Shown: positions 8,937 to 18,683, counted from the first letter of the stretch. The stretch: DNA of 64,000 nucleotides from Croceivirga sp. (GCA_028284285.1 JANQSA010000001.1:62001-126000), one strand, 5' to 3'. Translations and numbers: made by a program. Notes: generated from the letters alone by a model not told the origin.

Positions 8937-10238
8937 TTAATTTCTTCTTCCACCACCGCTTCTGCCTCCGGAAGAGCGACCGCCGCCACTTCTGCCAGAG
9001 CTTCTAAAACTTCCGGAACTCCTTGAGCTTCCGGAACTCCTAAAACTTCCGGAACTCCTTGAGCTACGGGAGGAACCGGACGAACGGAACCCACTACTAC
9101 GGCTTCTTGTTCCCGATCTTTGATATCCACTACTTCTGGGAGCAGATCTGGCCCCGGACTGATAACTTCGTGTGCTTCTTCCCGCTCCGCGATATACTCC
9201 GGAGCTTCTGTTAGAGCTGCCAGACCTGTTATAAACCCCTGATCGGGATGTTCCCCGGGCACTGCCACTATATCTTGGGTTGCTACGGGTTATTCCGTTA
9301 TATCTGGGAACAGAGCGCGTACTCCTACTGGATCTATACCTTTCATTTCTTGCTAAGGCATCAGCACTTACAGATCTTCTGGAAGTGGCGCTGTTGCCGC
9401 GGTAACTTCTTGAACTTCTGGCAGTAGCGCTTCTGTTTATATTGGATCTGCCACTATTGGAACGTAGTCTGGTATTGCTAGTCCCGGTTCTTCCGTAAAG
9501 CGTATTGGACCTTCCACGAAGAGCATTACCCGCTAAAGTATTGTTGGCATATCCCCTTCGGGTCCTGTTGAAGGCAACATTACGATTGTTGAATCCTCCT
9601 ATAAAAGGCTGGTTCCAACCCCAGCCCCAGCCGCCCCAGCCGACACCGACACCTCCCCAGCCCCAGCCGTTCCAGGCCCAGGGATTATTCCAGCCCCAGC
9701 CGCCGCCCCAACCAAGGCCGCCCCAGCCCCAGCCAAAGCCACCCCAGCCCCAACCGGCGTTCCATAGCCACGGATCGTTCCATCCCCAACCAAAACCTCC
9801 CCAACCAGGACCTCCCCAGCCCCAATTGTCATATACATTGACGGTCACGTTGGTAGGATTATCTCCCCAACCAGGATTACCATAATAATCATTGTTGTTG
9901 GCAAAATAATCTACCTGAGCTCCTATGGCAATAGAATCACCTTCAACTCCGCTATAATAATCATCTACATCGGTGAAGACTTCGGAATCCAGGATTCGCT
10001 GGTATTCATTAGCACGTTGACCAAAATACTCACCGTATATATTACTTTCGGTTTCTTCCGTTTTTACTGCTTCGGCATTCTTTTTCTCAACGGAAACCGA
10101 CCTGTCACCGGAGGAATAGATCCCATCATCATCGTAGTAGGAAGCTTGTTGATATGAACCACAAGAAACCAGGGTAAGGAACAATACTCCTAGTATCGTG
10201 GGAAATGTGAAAATATTGTAGGGTAGCTTAGGATACAT
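8937..10238 (-). CDS. Gly/Trp-rich, Ser/Arg-rich lipoprotein of unknown function
   Basis: A 433-residue low-complexity lipoprotein. The start is placed at the ATG 10236-10238 so that the signal peptide ends in the lipobox LVSC (Cys26). Residues 27-120 are acidic and Tyr-rich, 138-210 are almost pure Gly/Trp/Asn (WGWGG and NDPW/NNPW units), and 217-433 are Ser/Arg/Gly-rich with a net positive charge (repeated SSGSSRSSGS and SGRSGGGR units). The coding DNA is correspondingly repetitive near 9000-9060 and 9600-9840. I recognise no enzymatic domain. A surface or periplasmic polymer-binding or matrix-like role is possible but is only inference. The neighbours are a FadL-like barrel and, divergently, proS. 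Confidence 0.8.
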   Translation of the reverse strand: MYPKLPYNIFTFPTILGVLFLTLVSCGSYQQASYYDDDGIYSSGDRSVSVEKKNAEAVKTEETESNIYGEYFGQRANEYQRILDSEVFTDVDDYYSGVEGDSIAIGAQVDYFANNNDYYGNPGWGDNPTNVTVNVYDNWGWGGPGWGGFGWGWNDPWLWNAGWGWGGFGWGWGGLGWGGGWGWNNPWAWNGWGWGGVGVGWGGWGWGWNQPFIGGFNNRNVAFNRTRRGYANNTLAGNALRGRSNTLYGRTGTSNTRLRSNSGRSNINRSATARSSRSYRGNSATSRRSVSADALARNERYRSSRSTRSVPRYNGITRSNPRYSGSARGTSRSGVYNRSGSSNRSSGVYRGAGRSTRSYQSGARSAPRSSGYQRSGTRSRSSGFRSSGSSRSSRSSGSFRSSGSSRSSGSFRSSGRSGGGRSSGGRSGGGRRN

Positions 10239-10304
10239 ATCGTTACTTTTATTGTTCAACATACTAAAAAATTGGTAGTTTTACCGCTCAATTTTTTTAT
10301 ATAA

Positions 10305-10321
10305 GGCACAAGTTCTGTGCC
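10305..10321. promoter_or_regulatory. Short palindrome upstream of proS
   Basis: GGCACA-AGTTC-TGTGCC is a perfect 6-bp inverted repeat 12 bp before the proS ATG. It could be an operator or a small 5' hairpin; nothing else decides between these. Confidence 0.35.
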
Positions 10322-10333
10322 AAACTCTTTGGG

Positions 10334-11809
10334 ATGGCAAAAAATCTGACAACTAGAAAGGAGGACTACTCCAGGTGGTATAACGAGTTGGTGATCAAAG
10401 CGGATCTTGCGGAAAACTCCGGGGTTCGGGGCTGTATGGTCATTAAACCCTATGGCTTTGCTATTTGGGAAAAGATGCAGGCAGGTTTGGATAAAATGTT
10501 CAAAGCTACCGGGCATCAAAATGCCTATTTTCCTTTGTTTATCCCCAAGTCCTATTTGAGTAAAGAAGCCAGCCATGTAGAGGGTTTTGCCAAAGAATGT
10601 GCTGTAGTTACCCACTACCGGTTAAAAAGTACCGAAGACGGTAGCGGAATTGTGGTGGATGAGGAAGCAAAATTAGAAGAAGAACTTATTATTCGGCCCA
10701 CTTCAGAGACCATTATTTGGGATACCTATCGGAGGTGGATCCAATCTTATCGTGATTTGCCACTTTTGTTAAACCAATGGGCCAATGTGGTACGGTGGGA
10801 GATGCGGACACGACTGTTCCTTAGGACGGCAGAGTTTCTTTGGCAAGAAGGGCATACCGCCCATGCTACCGAGCAAGAGGCGGTGGAAGAAGCGGTGAGC
10901 ATCATGAACTTATATGCGGATTTTGCAGAAAACCATATGGCAGTACCTGTGATCAAAGGCACTAAAACCGAAAGTGAGCGCTTTGCTGGTGCTGTTGAGA
11001 CCTATTGCATAGAAGCCTTAATGCAGGATGGTAAGGCGTTACAATCGGGAACTTCCCATTTCCTGGGGCAAAACTTTGCAAAGGCTTTTGATGTGAAGTT
11101 TGCTACTAAAGAGGGAAATCAGGAATATGTCTGGGCCACTTCCTGGGGGGTATCTACCCGATTGATGGGAGCATTGATAATGACCCATAGCGATGATAAT
11201 GGCCTGGTACTTCCTCCGAAACTGGCGCCAATACAAGTGGTTATTGTGCCTATATATAAAGGTTTGGACCAATTGAATGCTATAACCGAAAAGGTAAATC
11301 CGATAGTAGAAGCCCTGGAAGCCCGCGGTATTTCCGTGAAGTATGATGACAGAGACACGCATAAGCCCGGATTTAAATTCAATGAGTACGAATTAAAAGG
11401 AGTACCCATCCGTTTGGCCATTGGACAAAGGGATTTGGAGAATGGTACACTGGAAGTGGCAAGAAGGGATACTTTGGAAAAAACTTCCGTGCCCATGGAA
11501 GTAGTGATCGACAAGGTGGAAACCCTTTTGGAGGAAATCCAGAAGACTATTTTCAAGAAGGCGAAGGCGCACCAACAATCTCATATTACTGAAGTGAACA
11601 GCTATGAAGAGTTCAAGGTGGTTTTGGAAGAGAAAGGCGGTTTTTTAGCGGCACATTGGGATGGTACTGCTACAACCGAGGAGAAGATCAAGAATGAGAC
11701 CAAAGCTACTATTCGATGTATTCCCATTGACGTGAAAAACGAAGCCGGAAAATGCATGGTTACCGGGAAACCTTCACCATATCGCGTGCTGTTTGCCAAG
11801 GCCTACTAG
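10334..11809 (+). CDS. proS: Proline--tRNA ligase (archaeal/eukaryotic-like type)
   Basis: A class II aminoacyl-tRNA synthetase of 491 residues. The length and the lack of the long bacterial editing insertion fit the archaeal/eukaryotic-type ProRS used by Bacteroidota. Visible features are motif 2 in [24 protein letters not shown], the RPTSETIIW block, the [12 protein letters not shown] proline-site segment, an anticodon-binding domain from about residue 290, and the C-terminal domain ending YRVLFAKAY. It is transcribed divergently from the lipoprotein and followed by two tRNA-Glu genes and rpsT. Confidence 0.95.
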   Translation: MAKNLTTRKEDYSRWYNELVIKADLAENSGVRGCMVIKPYGFAIWEKMQAGLDKMFKATGHQNAYFPLFIPKSYLSKEASHVEGFAKECAVVTHYRLKSTEDGSGIVVDEEAKLEEELIIRPTSETIIWDTYRRWIQSYRDLPLLLNQWANVVRWEMRTRLFLRTAEFLWQEGHTAHATEQEAVEEAVSIMNLYADFAENHMAVPVIKGTKTESERFAGAVETYCIEALMQDGKALQSGTSHFLGQNFAKAFDVKFATKEGNQEYVWATSWGVSTRLMGALIMTHSDDNGLVLPPKLAPIQVVIVPIYKGLDQLNAITEKVNPIVEALEARGISVKYDDRDTHKPGFKFNEYELKGVPIRLAIGQRDLENGTLEVARRDTLEKTSVPMEVVIDKVETLLEEIQKTIFKKAKAHQQSHITEVNSYEEFKVVLEEKGGFLAAHWDGTATTEEKIKNETKATIRCIPIDVKNEAGKCMVTGKPSPYRVLFAKAY

Positions 11810-11834
11810 ATCGTCTAAAAATTAGTAAGCCCCT

Positions 11835-11865
11835 ATTGCAATAGTTAAAAATAGTTGTATTTTTG
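11835..11865 (+). promoter_or_regulatory. Bacteroidota-type promoter before the tRNA-Glu genes
   Basis: A -7 element TATTTTTG (11858-11865) matches TAnnTTTG exactly. A -33-like ATTG (11835-11838) lies 19 bp upstream, the usual spacing. Transcription would start around 11871, about 20 bp before the first tRNA. Confidence 0.6.
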
Positions 11866-11889
11866 CGTCCGCTAATAAGCGACCTGAAA

Positions 11890-11961
11890 GGCCCGTTCGT
11901 CTAGGGGTTAGGACGCCAGGTTTTCATCCTGGTAACAGGGGTTCGATTCCCCTACGGGCTA
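11890..11961 (+). tRNA. tRNA-Glu (anticodon TTC), copy 1
   Basis: The cloverleaf reads directly: acceptor GGCCCGT with ACGGGCT, D arm GTCTAGGGGTTAGGAC, anticodon arm CCAGG-TTTTCAT-CCTGG with anticodon TTC, and T arm AGGGG-TTCGATT-CCCCT, then discriminator A. The first acceptor pair is a G-T wobble. CCA is not encoded: the bases after the discriminator read CAG. Confidence 0.95.
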
Positions 11962-12033
11962 CAGCGTAATGAAAAGTTGAAGACGGCTTAAGAAGGATAG
12001 TATTCGGTTTTTCATTTTTTGTTTTAAAATAAC

Positions 12034-12105
12034 GGCCCGTTCGTCTAGGGGTTAGGACGCCAGGTTTTCATCCTGGTAACAGGGGTTCGATTCCCCTACG
12101 GGCTA
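12034..12105 (+). tRNA. tRNA-Glu (anticodon TTC), copy 2
   Basis: Identical over its 72 bases to the copy at 11890, with the same TTC anticodon and G-T first pair. It lies 72 bp downstream of copy 1, with no clear terminator between, so both are likely cut from one transcript that may continue into rpsT. Confidence 0.95.
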
Positions 12106-12180
12106 CAGTACAAATGTTGAATGCAGAATTAAGAATGTTGAATAACTTAATTCGTAATTCCAAATTCATAATTAAAAAAC

Positions 12181-12432
12181 ATGGCAAATCATAAGTCGGC
12201 ATTAAAAAGAATTCGAAGAAATGAAGCGGTACGCCTGCGTAATCGTTATCAACACAAAACGGTACGTAACGCGATCAAAAAATTGCGTAATGAAGAGGAC
12301 AAAAAAGCGGCGGCGGAGTTATTACCTTCTGTGGTGAGCATGATAGATAAGCTAGCGAAGCGAAATATCATCCATACCAACAAAGCTGCAAATCTTAAGA
12401 GCAAGTTAACCCGCAAGGTAGCCGCAATGTAA
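12181..12432 (+). CDS. rpsT: 30S ribosomal protein S20
   Basis: An 83-residue basic protein. The N-terminus [20 protein letters not shown] and the later [16 protein letters not shown] block are diagnostic of S20, a primary 16S rRNA-binding protein that packs against helix 44. The ATG is preceded by an A-rich leader (AATTAAAAAAC) instead of a Shine-Dalgarno site. It follows the tRNA-Glu pair and ends in a strong terminator. Confidence 0.97.
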   Translation: MANHKSALKRIRRNEAVRLRNRYQHKTVRNAIKKLRNEEDKKAAAELLPSVVSMIDKLAKRNIIHTNKAANLKSKLTRKVAAM

Positions 12433-12454
12433 ACTACATAGGCCATAAAAGATA

Positions 12455-12484
12455 AAAACCCTTCCACATTGGAAGGGTTTTTTT
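12455..12484 (+). terminator. Rho-independent terminator of rpsT
   Basis: AAAACCCTTCC (12455-12465) pairs with GGAAGGGTTTT (12471-12481) over a five-base loop and runs into a T tract. The symmetric A/T flanks could also stop the converging LruC gene. Confidence 0.88.
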
Positions 12485-12497
12485 GTGCACCAAATTC

Positions 12498-14570
12498 CTA
12501 TTTAAGTTGTAAAATATTTCGATAGCCGATATTGTCTTTATACCAATCATTATAGCTAGTTCCCCCGGAGGTAGCCCACTGATTGAAAAAGTTATAGGCC
12601 TGGTTTATAGGGACCCGTTCTTTTGGGACCTTAAACTCATGTATAATATTTATCGCCCAGGGTAAGCGGGAATCCGTCTGATAATTGCCATCAACATCTT
12701 GATTGACCCCTTCAGAGTTTGTTGAATTCACTCCAAGACTGGTTCTTAATCTATTGGGCAAATGGATTTCCCGTCCTCTGTCCTTATTGACAATTAAGAA
12801 GGGGTTGAATGGGGCTATACCCAATTGTGCTAAACTTAAAGGTGTGGTAAATCTTACTTTTACCTGTGAAGGTACGTTTACCATTGTTTCGTTATTGTCA
12901 AAAAGAATGACAACAGCACGATCTTGACCTTCTTCCAGACCGTTGGCGGCCACATTGATGTATCCTTCGGTCAATGTGGTTCCAATAACCGACTCTACCT
13001 GATTGGGAGCGATACTTTCAAATTCAATTCCAAAGGCATTGATCAATCCTGCTCCGTCCGAAGTTACCTCATAATTGATTTCCAGCTCCACTACTTCGTT
13101 TAGGGCGTTAATGATGGCCACAAATCGATAGTTTACTGCGGTATCGTTAAAATCATAATCACCCATAAATGGCCAGAGGTCCTCGAAGGCCACCGTGCCC
13201 CAACCATATTTACTGGGGGTAAATTGCTCAAATGCCTTTTCCGCATCGTCCGGGTATTCATCATTACTGTCTGTAATACCATCCCCATCCGTATCCGGGT
13301 CTTCCATTTCTTCGTCGGTAATGGTAAAGGTGGTCAAATCGTTGATGGTTCTTCCAAAACTGATACCGGAAGTTGAATTAGGCCCATAAATATATTCCCA
13401 CCCTCCGGTAACCGTATCCATGATAATAAGGTCTGAACTTGAGCCATTACTGGCCAACCACAACTCATTATTGGAATCGAAGGTCATGGAAGTAGGATTA
13501 AATGGCAGGTTTTCCGCACTTATTCTTGTGGCCTGATAAACATTGTTATTATCCAGGTCCAAACGATATAATCCTCCGAAGCTACTCAAGAACAGAGTGC
13601 CATCTTCAGCAAAAGCCAAATCGCCGCCATTGGTAACATCAAGATTATTGATGTTCCAGGTAGAAAGGACATTGCCGTTTGCCGGATCAATAGTATACAT
13701 TTTAGCTCTTGTAGAAAAATACAAAAGGCCATCCTCTTCCCTGTAGTCCAATCGGGGACCGCCCATACCTACATTGCCGACGGTGGTCCAATTATCGTTG
13801 ATCATATCGTAGCGCATTAAGGGGTAAGGTCTGCTTTTACCTATTGAGTATAGATATTGATTGGCATGGTCAATAGCCGCAGTCCAGCTGCCCTGGGGCA
13901 TAGCAGCAAGATTGGTTAGGTTTCCGTTTAAAGGATTGACGGTAAACAACTGTCCGGATCCATTTACACAGTATAATGAATCGATTTCTATACCTTTTCC
14001 GGCAAATGAGTTATAATGGGTTTTTGAGTTGAATCGTGCTACTTCTGCCTTTCTCGTTTTTGCGGACATATCTGTATGGGTATAGTTGGCCGAACCGTTG
14101 GCGATATCAACTACCTGGGAGCTGAAAGCGCTACCTTCTTTTCGTCTCACATAGATTTTTGAGTAATAAGAAGGAATGCTCACCGTATGTTGTAGTGTTC
14201 CATTAACGGACCTGCCTGTGAACAAGATTTGATTGAATTCATCAGATTCAAAGGTGGTTACAGAATCTGCTTGCCCCTCATCATTAATAACATCATTTTC
14301 TTCAATAGACAACGGAGCATCATTATAAGCATAAATAGTATAAATGGCATTGGGTGAAACATCATTGATATTGATGCTAACCGTTTCCGAGGTTTTGAAT
14401 TCAAATTCCTCGGGAATGACCAAATCAACTATTGACGATTCATCAAATTCTTCTTCCTGTTGCATTTCCTCGTTTATCGTATCATCCAGGTTATCCTTGA
14501 CACAAGAACTTAGCACAAGAAGCAAAGAAAGCACTACGAAAGATTTTGCGGTAAAAATTGAATATTTCAT
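12498..14570 (-). CDS. LruC domain-containing surface lipoprotein
   Basis: A 690-residue predicted lipoprotein starting at the ATG 14568-14570 (MKYSIFTAKSF), with lipobox LSSC. Residues ~200-430 read like a beta-propeller: repeated blocks such as LYCVNGSGQLFTVNPLNGNL and GTLFLSSFGGLYRLDLDNN. A calcium-binding-like DTDGDGITDSNDEYPDD stretch follows, then the LruC domain with YGWGTVAFEDLWPFMGDYDFNDTAVNY. LruC proteins are widespread, uncharacterised envelope proteins of Bacteroidota, often encoded singly as here. The acidic EEMQQEEEFDESS segment after the lipid-anchored Cys may favour export to the cell surface. The ligand is unknown. Confidence 0.85.
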   Translation of the reverse strand: MKYSIFTAKSFVVLSLLLVLSSCVKDNLDDTINEEMQQEEEFDESSIVDLVIPEEFEFKTSETVSININDVSPNAIYTIYAYNDAPLSIEENDVINDEGQADSVTTFESDEFNQILFTGRSVNGTLQHTVSIPSYYSKIYVRRKEGSAFSSQVVDIANGSANYTHTDMSAKTRKAEVARFNSKTHYNSFAGKGIEIDSLYCVNGSGQLFTVNPLNGNLTNLAAMPQGSWTAAIDHANQYLYSIGKSRPYPLMRYDMINDNWTTVGNVGMGGPRLDYREEDGLLYFSTRAKMYTIDPANGNVLSTWNINNLDVTNGGDLAFAEDGTLFLSSFGGLYRLDLDNNNVYQATRISAENLPFNPTSMTFDSNNELWLASNGSSSDLIIMDTVTGGWEYIYGPNSTSGISFGRTINDLTTFTITDEEMEDPDTDGDGITDSNDEYPDDAEKAFEQFTPSKYGWGTVAFEDLWPFMGDYDFNDTAVNYRFVAIINALNEVVELEINYEVTSDGAGLINAFGIEFESIAPNQVESVIGTTLTEGYINVAANGLEEGQDRAVVILFDNNETMVNVPSQVKVRFTTPLSLAQLGIAPFNPFLIVNKDRGREIHLPNRLRTSLGVNSTNSEGVNQDVDGNYQTDSRLPWAINIIHEFKVPKERVPINQAYNFFNQWATSGGTSYNDWYKDNIGYRNILQLK

Positions 14571-14788
14571 AACCATAACATTTCTTCAAAGGTGTTTATT
14601 ATTGGGCGCGGTTGGGGTTAATTTTATTTGAGACCGAAAAAGCTGTCGACGAAAGGCAGTTTTCTGTAGATAGACGCGCTCAATAGTTACATTTTTAATT
14701 GAACGAAAAAACTTACAAAAACATCAAAAAAACCGTTGAATGACCCGCTAATGTTGTGAAATTGTGAAAAACTGATGTAAGGTAATTT

Positions 14789-15448
14789 TTAGTGAAATGC
14801 GCTTCTTCTGGAGAGTAAAAACCCAAGTATAAATAGGCCGTACATTACAGAAACTATTACCCAAAGCACTTGCCTTAAGCCATATTTGAGGTAAAAGTCC
14901 ACGTTGAGATAGCCATTTAGAATATAATACGGGAAGTAAAGGTGAAAAATAAGCATTCCCCAATTGATCCAGACCATGAGATTGTATCGACTCAGCCGTC
15001 TATTTGTTCTTGATAACTCTCTAAAATGGAGTACAACAGCTATAATAATTACCAGGCACCCCAGGCAATCCGCATAATAGAGGTTGGAGTGTAGTGGATT
15101 CTGAAAAAAAAGCGAAATAAGATAGGCTATTGCAGTCAATATAGCCCCAAATAAAATGACGGATCGGTGCATTTGGGTTTTAAACAATGTATGATACAGC
15201 CAAAAAAAATATCCAAAAAAAACCAGTTGATAGAGGTTGTATATCACGGTGTTATGCCATTGGTATTCTGTTTCATCAAAAAAAGAGAACTCCTCATAGT
15301 TTAAAATAAAGTAACCCAATACTTCATTAAAAAGGGTGTAGGCTATCAACAGCGGAAAGAACCGGAGTGGTGTGTCTACAAACTTTTTGTAGGTAACCAA
15401 AGAAACTACCAGCGTTAACAAATAAAAAAAGAAGTAGAAATCAAACAA
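14789..15448 (-). CDS. Polytopic membrane protein of unknown function, paralogue of its upstream neighbour
   Basis: A 219-residue protein with about six to seven hydrophobic helices and no recognised domain. It aligns along its length with the gene just upstream (15458-16132): shared features are the K/R-K-x-x-D-T-x-LR motif near residue 25, YTxFNExLG, and a basic -SRRxAF C-terminus. The inferred start is TTG (15446-15448), nine bases after the neighbour's stop. The pair plus the lipoprotein at 16143 form a tight minus-strand operon. The function cannot be assigned; small-ligand sensing or a transport accessory role would be guesses. Confidence 0.7.
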   Translation of the reverse strand: MFDFYFFFYLLTLVVSLVTYKKFVDTPLRFFPLLIAYTLFNEVLGYFILNYEEFSFFDETEYQWHNTVIYNLYQLVFFGYFFWLYHTLFKTQMHRSVILFGAILTAIAYLISLFFQNPLHSNLYYADCLGCLVIIIAVVLHFRELSRTNRRLSRYNLMVWINWGMLIFHLYFPYYILNGYLNVDFYLKYGLRQVLWVIVSVMYGLFILGFLLSRRSAFH

Positions 15449-15457
15449 GATGATACT

Positions 15458-16132
15458 TTATCTAAAGGCTCTGCGCCTGCTAATAATAAAACCTATACAG
15501 AAAAGAGAGTACATAAGCACTATAAGTATCCTGAGGACTGTTCGAAGATCGTATTGTTGCCAGATATCAAATCGTAAATAACCAATTATCAGAAGATATG
15601 GGAAAAATAAATAAAAAAGGAACAATCCTAAGGAAACCCATATCATTAAATTGTATTTGTCCCTTTTCCACTGAAAAGGTGGATTAAGATCAATGAAATA
15701 TAAAATGCAGCACAATAATAGGCTTATTGAACCTATGACATTTGCGTAGATTAAGTCATGCGTAATTGGACTCTGGAAAAATGAGTTAACAACGTATGCT
15801 AACAACGTAATTATTCCAGCTCGGAGAATTATTTTTTTAAAAATTTGACGGGTAATTGTTCGTCGATAGACGAAAAAGAAAAAGAAAAAGAAAATAACAA
15901 TGTAAACATTATAGATGATCTGATTGGTGTCTGTTTGTTCTGAGTAAAATGCAAAGCTTTCATTGAACCTAATAAATGTACCAAGAAGTTCATTGAAAAA
16001 AGTATAAACAATAATGATAGGTAAGTTACGAAGGGTAGTATCAAAATATTTTCTGTAATTCAAAATTGATACTACCCATGCAATGAAATATACGAGGAGG
16101 GCAAAATGCTCCTTTAGTATTGTAAAAATCAA
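15458..16132 (-). CDS. Polytopic membrane protein of unknown function (paralogue of 14789-15448)
   Basis: A 224-residue protein with the same topology as its downstream paralogue: an N-terminal helix, RKYFDTTLRNLPI, YTFFNELLGTFI, an aromatic stretch FFFFFFFVYRR near the middle, and a C-terminal SRRRAF. The start codon is inferred as TTG (16130-16132), ten bases from the stop of the preceding lipoprotein gene. The duplication looks old, since identity is modest while motif spacing is kept. Function unknown. Confidence 0.7.
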   Translation of the reverse strand: MIFTILKEHFALLVYFIAWVVSILNYRKYFDTTLRNLPIIIVYTFFNELLGTFIRFNESFAFYSEQTDTNQIIYNVYIVIFFFFFFFVYRRTITRQIFKKIILRAGIITLLAYVVNSFFQSPITHDLIYANVIGSISLLLCCILYFIDLNPPFQWKRDKYNLMIWVSLGLFLFYLFFPYLLIIGYLRFDIWQQYDLRTVLRILIVLMYSLFCIGFIISRRRAFR

Positions 16133-16142
16133 GATTTTTTAT

Positions 16143-16820
16143 TTATTCAAAATCTCCTCCGGGAGGGGGCCCTGAACTACTGTGGTTCATTACCAGGCTT
16201 TTATCATCCTGAAACAAACTTGAATTAAGACTTAAAAGGAATCCGGCTTTGGATTTGGGATCCTCTTCTTCCCCATCACCATTGGCTTTTACCCAGTCCT
16301 TGATCAACTTGGCTTTACCATCGGCTCCTATATAATAGCCCCAGTTATTCTTTCCGTCTTGTAAGGTAGGTAAAACAAAAATGGAGTTTTGGCGAGGATG
16401 GATCACCTTTTTACCATCCGGAAAACGTGCTTCGTTAGGGTAGTTGGCAAAGTAAAAGCGCAAGGTATTGGGAGTAACTCCGGCTTTTTTAGATTCTTGT
16501 TCCACATAGGCAATGTATTGTTTTATCATCTCAAGATCAAAGGAAACAAATCGGGCGACTTCAAATTCCTTTTCCGGTGCTCGCTGTTCGGTTTCAAATT
16601 TTTTTATGTTGGGTACTCTATATCTGGAATAGTTGTCATAAATGGATTTTGCAGATTCCAGAGAAATGATAGTGTTCGGACGCTCTGCCATCTCTGGCGG
16701 TGCTTCAGAACGTTCTTCTTCTCCGGCTGGTTTTTCAGCTTTTGGATTACATGCCGCTAATGTGGTAATTACCAGTCCAAATAGTAAAAGTCGGTGGATG
16801 AATAGTCTTGTTGCGTTCAT
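16143..16820 (-). CDS. Lipoprotein of unknown function, first gene of a three-gene operon
   Basis: A 225-residue lipoprotein starting at the ATG 16818-16820. The frame extends 42 codons further upstream, but those cover the rho terminator region and do not look coding. The lipobox is TLAAC. The mature part begins with an acidic, Pro/Glu-rich linker, followed by a compact domain containing [41 protein letters not shown] and [10 protein letters not shown], and a later SIFVLPT and [15 protein letters not shown]. It ends in a Gly/Pro-rich tail. No known family is recognised. It is followed at once by two membrane paralogues. Confidence 0.72.
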   Translation of the reverse strand: MNATRLFIHRLLLFGLVITTLAACNPKAEKPAGEEERSEAPPEMAERPNTIISLESAKSIYDNYSRYRVPNIKKFETEQRAPEKEFEVARFVSFDLEMIKQYIAYVEQESKKAGVTPNTLRFYFANYPNEARFPDGKKVIHPRQNSIFVLPTLQDGKNNWGYYIGADGKAKLIKDWVKANGDGEEEDPKSKAGFLLSLNSSLFQDDKSLVMNHSSSGPPPGGDFE

Positions 16821-16896
16821 AGGTTTGTTAGTGTTAAAAAAGTTATCATTTGTGGGGGAAATCTTTCTAAAGATAGGGTTTTTGATCAATTTTTTA

Positions 16897-16928
16897 ACAA
16901 AAAAAAGCCTTGTAGATGTCCACAAGGC
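16897..16928 (-). terminator. Rho-independent terminator of the rho gene
   Basis: On the minus strand GCCTTGT and ACAAGGC (16922-16928 and 16907-16913) form a 7-bp stem with an eight-base loop followed by about eight T residues. It lies 30 bp past the rho stop codon. Confidence 0.82.
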
Positions 16929-16957
16929 ATACTTTATATAAACCAAGAAATGGTCCT

Positions 16958-18523
16958 TTATTCATTCATCGTCATCAGGAATTCCTCGTTGTTGCGGGTT
17001 TGTTTTATCCGCTGTTCCATAAATTCCATAGCTTCCACCGGATTCATATCCGCCAGGTATTTTCGCATGATCCACATACGTTGGATGGTATTTTCATCCA
17101 ATAGTAAGTCATCCCGTCGGGTGGAGGAGGAGATAAGGTCAATTGCCGGGAAGATACGACGGTTGCTAAGACGTCTGTCTAATTGCAGTTCCATATTACC
17201 CGTTCCTTTAAACTCTTCAAAAATTACCTCATCCATTTTAGAACCGGTTTCCGTTAGCGCGGTGGCAATGATGGTAAGCGATCCCCCGTTCTCTATATTC
17301 CGGGCTGCACCAAAGAATCGTTTAGGTTTGTGTAATGCATTGGCGTCCACACCTCCGCTTAACACTTTTCCGGAGGCCGGTTGAACAGTATTGTAAGCAC
17401 GGGCCAGTCGGGTAATGGAATCCAAAAGAATAACCACATCATGACCGCATTCTACTAAACGTTTGGCCTTTTCTATTACAATATTGGCTACACGAACGTG
17501 TTCCGTAGCTTCTTTGTCAAAAGTGGAAGCTACTACCTCGCCTCGAACATTACGTTGCATATCGGTGACTTCCTCCGGACGTTCGTCAATCAATAAAATG
17601 ATCTGATACACTTCCGGATGGCTGGCTGCAATAGCATTGGCAATGTCCTTAAGCAACATGGTTTTACCCGTTTTAGGTTGGGAAACGATCATGCCGCGTT
17701 GTCCTTTGCCAATAGGGGAGAACAGATCCATGATCCGGGTGGAGATGGTACTCTGTCGTTCTGCAATATTGAATTTTTCTCTTGGGAAAAGTGGGGTCAA
17801 ATGCTCAAAAGAAACCCTGTCCCGAACCACTTGAGGATCAAGGCCATTGATTTTGTTCACCTTTATCAAAGGGAAATATTTTTCCCCTTCTTTGGGGGGA
17901 CGGATATTACCCAGTACGGTATCCCCTGTTTTTAATCCAAACAATCGTATTTGGGATTGGGAAACGTAAATATCGTCAGGAGAAGAGAGGTAATTGTAAT
18001 CCGAAGAACGCAAGAAACCATAACCATCCTGCATAATATCCAGTACGCCTTCGCTTTCAATAATGCTGTCAAATTCAAATTCCGGTTCTTTATAACGGTT
18101 TTTTAAGTCTTTGTCAAAGTTGCTGTTGCGTTTGTCCTGATGGCTCTTTTGCCCGTGATGACTTCTGCGCTGGCCTTTATGTTGCCCGTTTTGTTTATGC
18201 GGCTCCTTTTGGTCAGTTCCACTTTCCTTTTTGCTTTCCGTCTTCTCGGTACTTTCAACGGGAGAGGGCTTTGGTTTTGTTTCCGGGGATTCTTTTTCCT
18301 CCTTTTTTCTAGGCGTTCGAGTCCGCTTTGGTTTGGACTGTGCTTCAGTTGCTCCTTTCTGGGAAGTATCTGCTACAGCCACAGGATTTGAAGCTTGTAC
18401 ATCTAAAATCTGATAGACCAGATCTAGTTTTTTCAGGGTCTTAAATTTGGGTACGTTAAGTTCTTTGGCAATCTCCTGGAGCTCGGGGAGTTTTTTTGCT
18501 TTTAGATCAGAAATCTCAAACAT
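16958..18523 (-). CDS. rho: Transcription termination factor Rho
   Basis: A 521-residue hexameric RNA helicase. The N-terminal helical domain (1-45) is followed by a ~100-residue low-complexity basic/acidic linker (55-150, Lys/Glu/Pro/Gln-rich), an insertion common in Bacteroidota. The cold-shock-type primary RNA site spans ~160-225 ([12 protein letters not shown]). The ATPase core has Walker A at 281-288 (SQPKTGKT) and Walker B at 362-368, followed by the [11 protein letters not shown] and GGVDANAL segments that line the secondary RNA site. A single-gene unit ending in its own terminator. Confidence 0.96.
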   Translation of the reverse strand: MFEISDLKAKKLPELQEIAKELNVPKFKTLKKLDLVYQILDVQASNPVAVADTSQKGATEAQSKPKRTRTPRKKEEKESPETKPKPSPVESTEKTESKKESGTDQKEPHKQNGQHKGQRRSHHGQKSHQDKRNSNFDKDLKNRYKEPEFEFDSIIESEGVLDIMQDGYGFLRSSDYNYLSSPDDIYVSQSQIRLFGLKTGDTVLGNIRPPKEGEKYFPLIKVNKINGLDPQVVRDRVSFEHLTPLFPREKFNIAERQSTISTRIMDLFSPIGKGQRGMIVSQPKTGKTMLLKDIANAIAASHPEVYQIILLIDERPEEVTDMQRNVRGEVVASTFDKEATEHVRVANIVIEKAKRLVECGHDVVILLDSITRLARAYNTVQPASGKVLSGGVDANALHKPKRFFGAARNIENGGSLTIIATALTETGSKMDEVIFEEFKGTGNMELQLDRRLSNRRIFPAIDLISSSTRRDDLLLDENTIQRMWIMRKYLADMNPVEAMEFMEQRIKQTRNNEEFLMTMNE

Positions 18524-18573
18524 TAATTAATCAATAAATTAGACTTGTATTACTATTTTGAAGAAAATGTTAG

Positions 18574-18585
18574 TTGTAATTACAA
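18574..18585. promoter_or_regulatory. 12-bp perfect palindrome in the rho / DUF4293 divergent region
   Basis: TTGTAATTACAA is a perfect palindrome about 50 bp upstream of the rho start and 128 bp from the other divergent start. It is a plausible operator for either gene but could be chance in AT-rich DNA. Confidence 0.3.
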
Positions 18586-18683
18586 ATTAGGAAAGACTTT
18601 CCTGGGTAAGTATTCTAACTAATAACTATGCAAGTATACAAAAATATTTGAAAGAACAAGGGGTATTTGTCAAGAAAGCGATG

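Noticed and set aside
8921-9268. A 115-residue minus-strand frame rich in Val, Pro and Glu
   Set aside because: It lies wholly inside the Ser/Arg-rich lipoprotein gene in another frame, and its repeats only mirror the coding repeats.
11119-11556. A 145-residue antisense frame inside proS
   Set aside because: It is a shadow of the synthetase; Ser/Thr-rich composition with no domain.
16143-16946. The 267-residue version of the operon's lipoprotein
   Set aside because: The first 42 codons cover the rho terminator and intergenic DNA; the lipoprotein signal starts at 16820.
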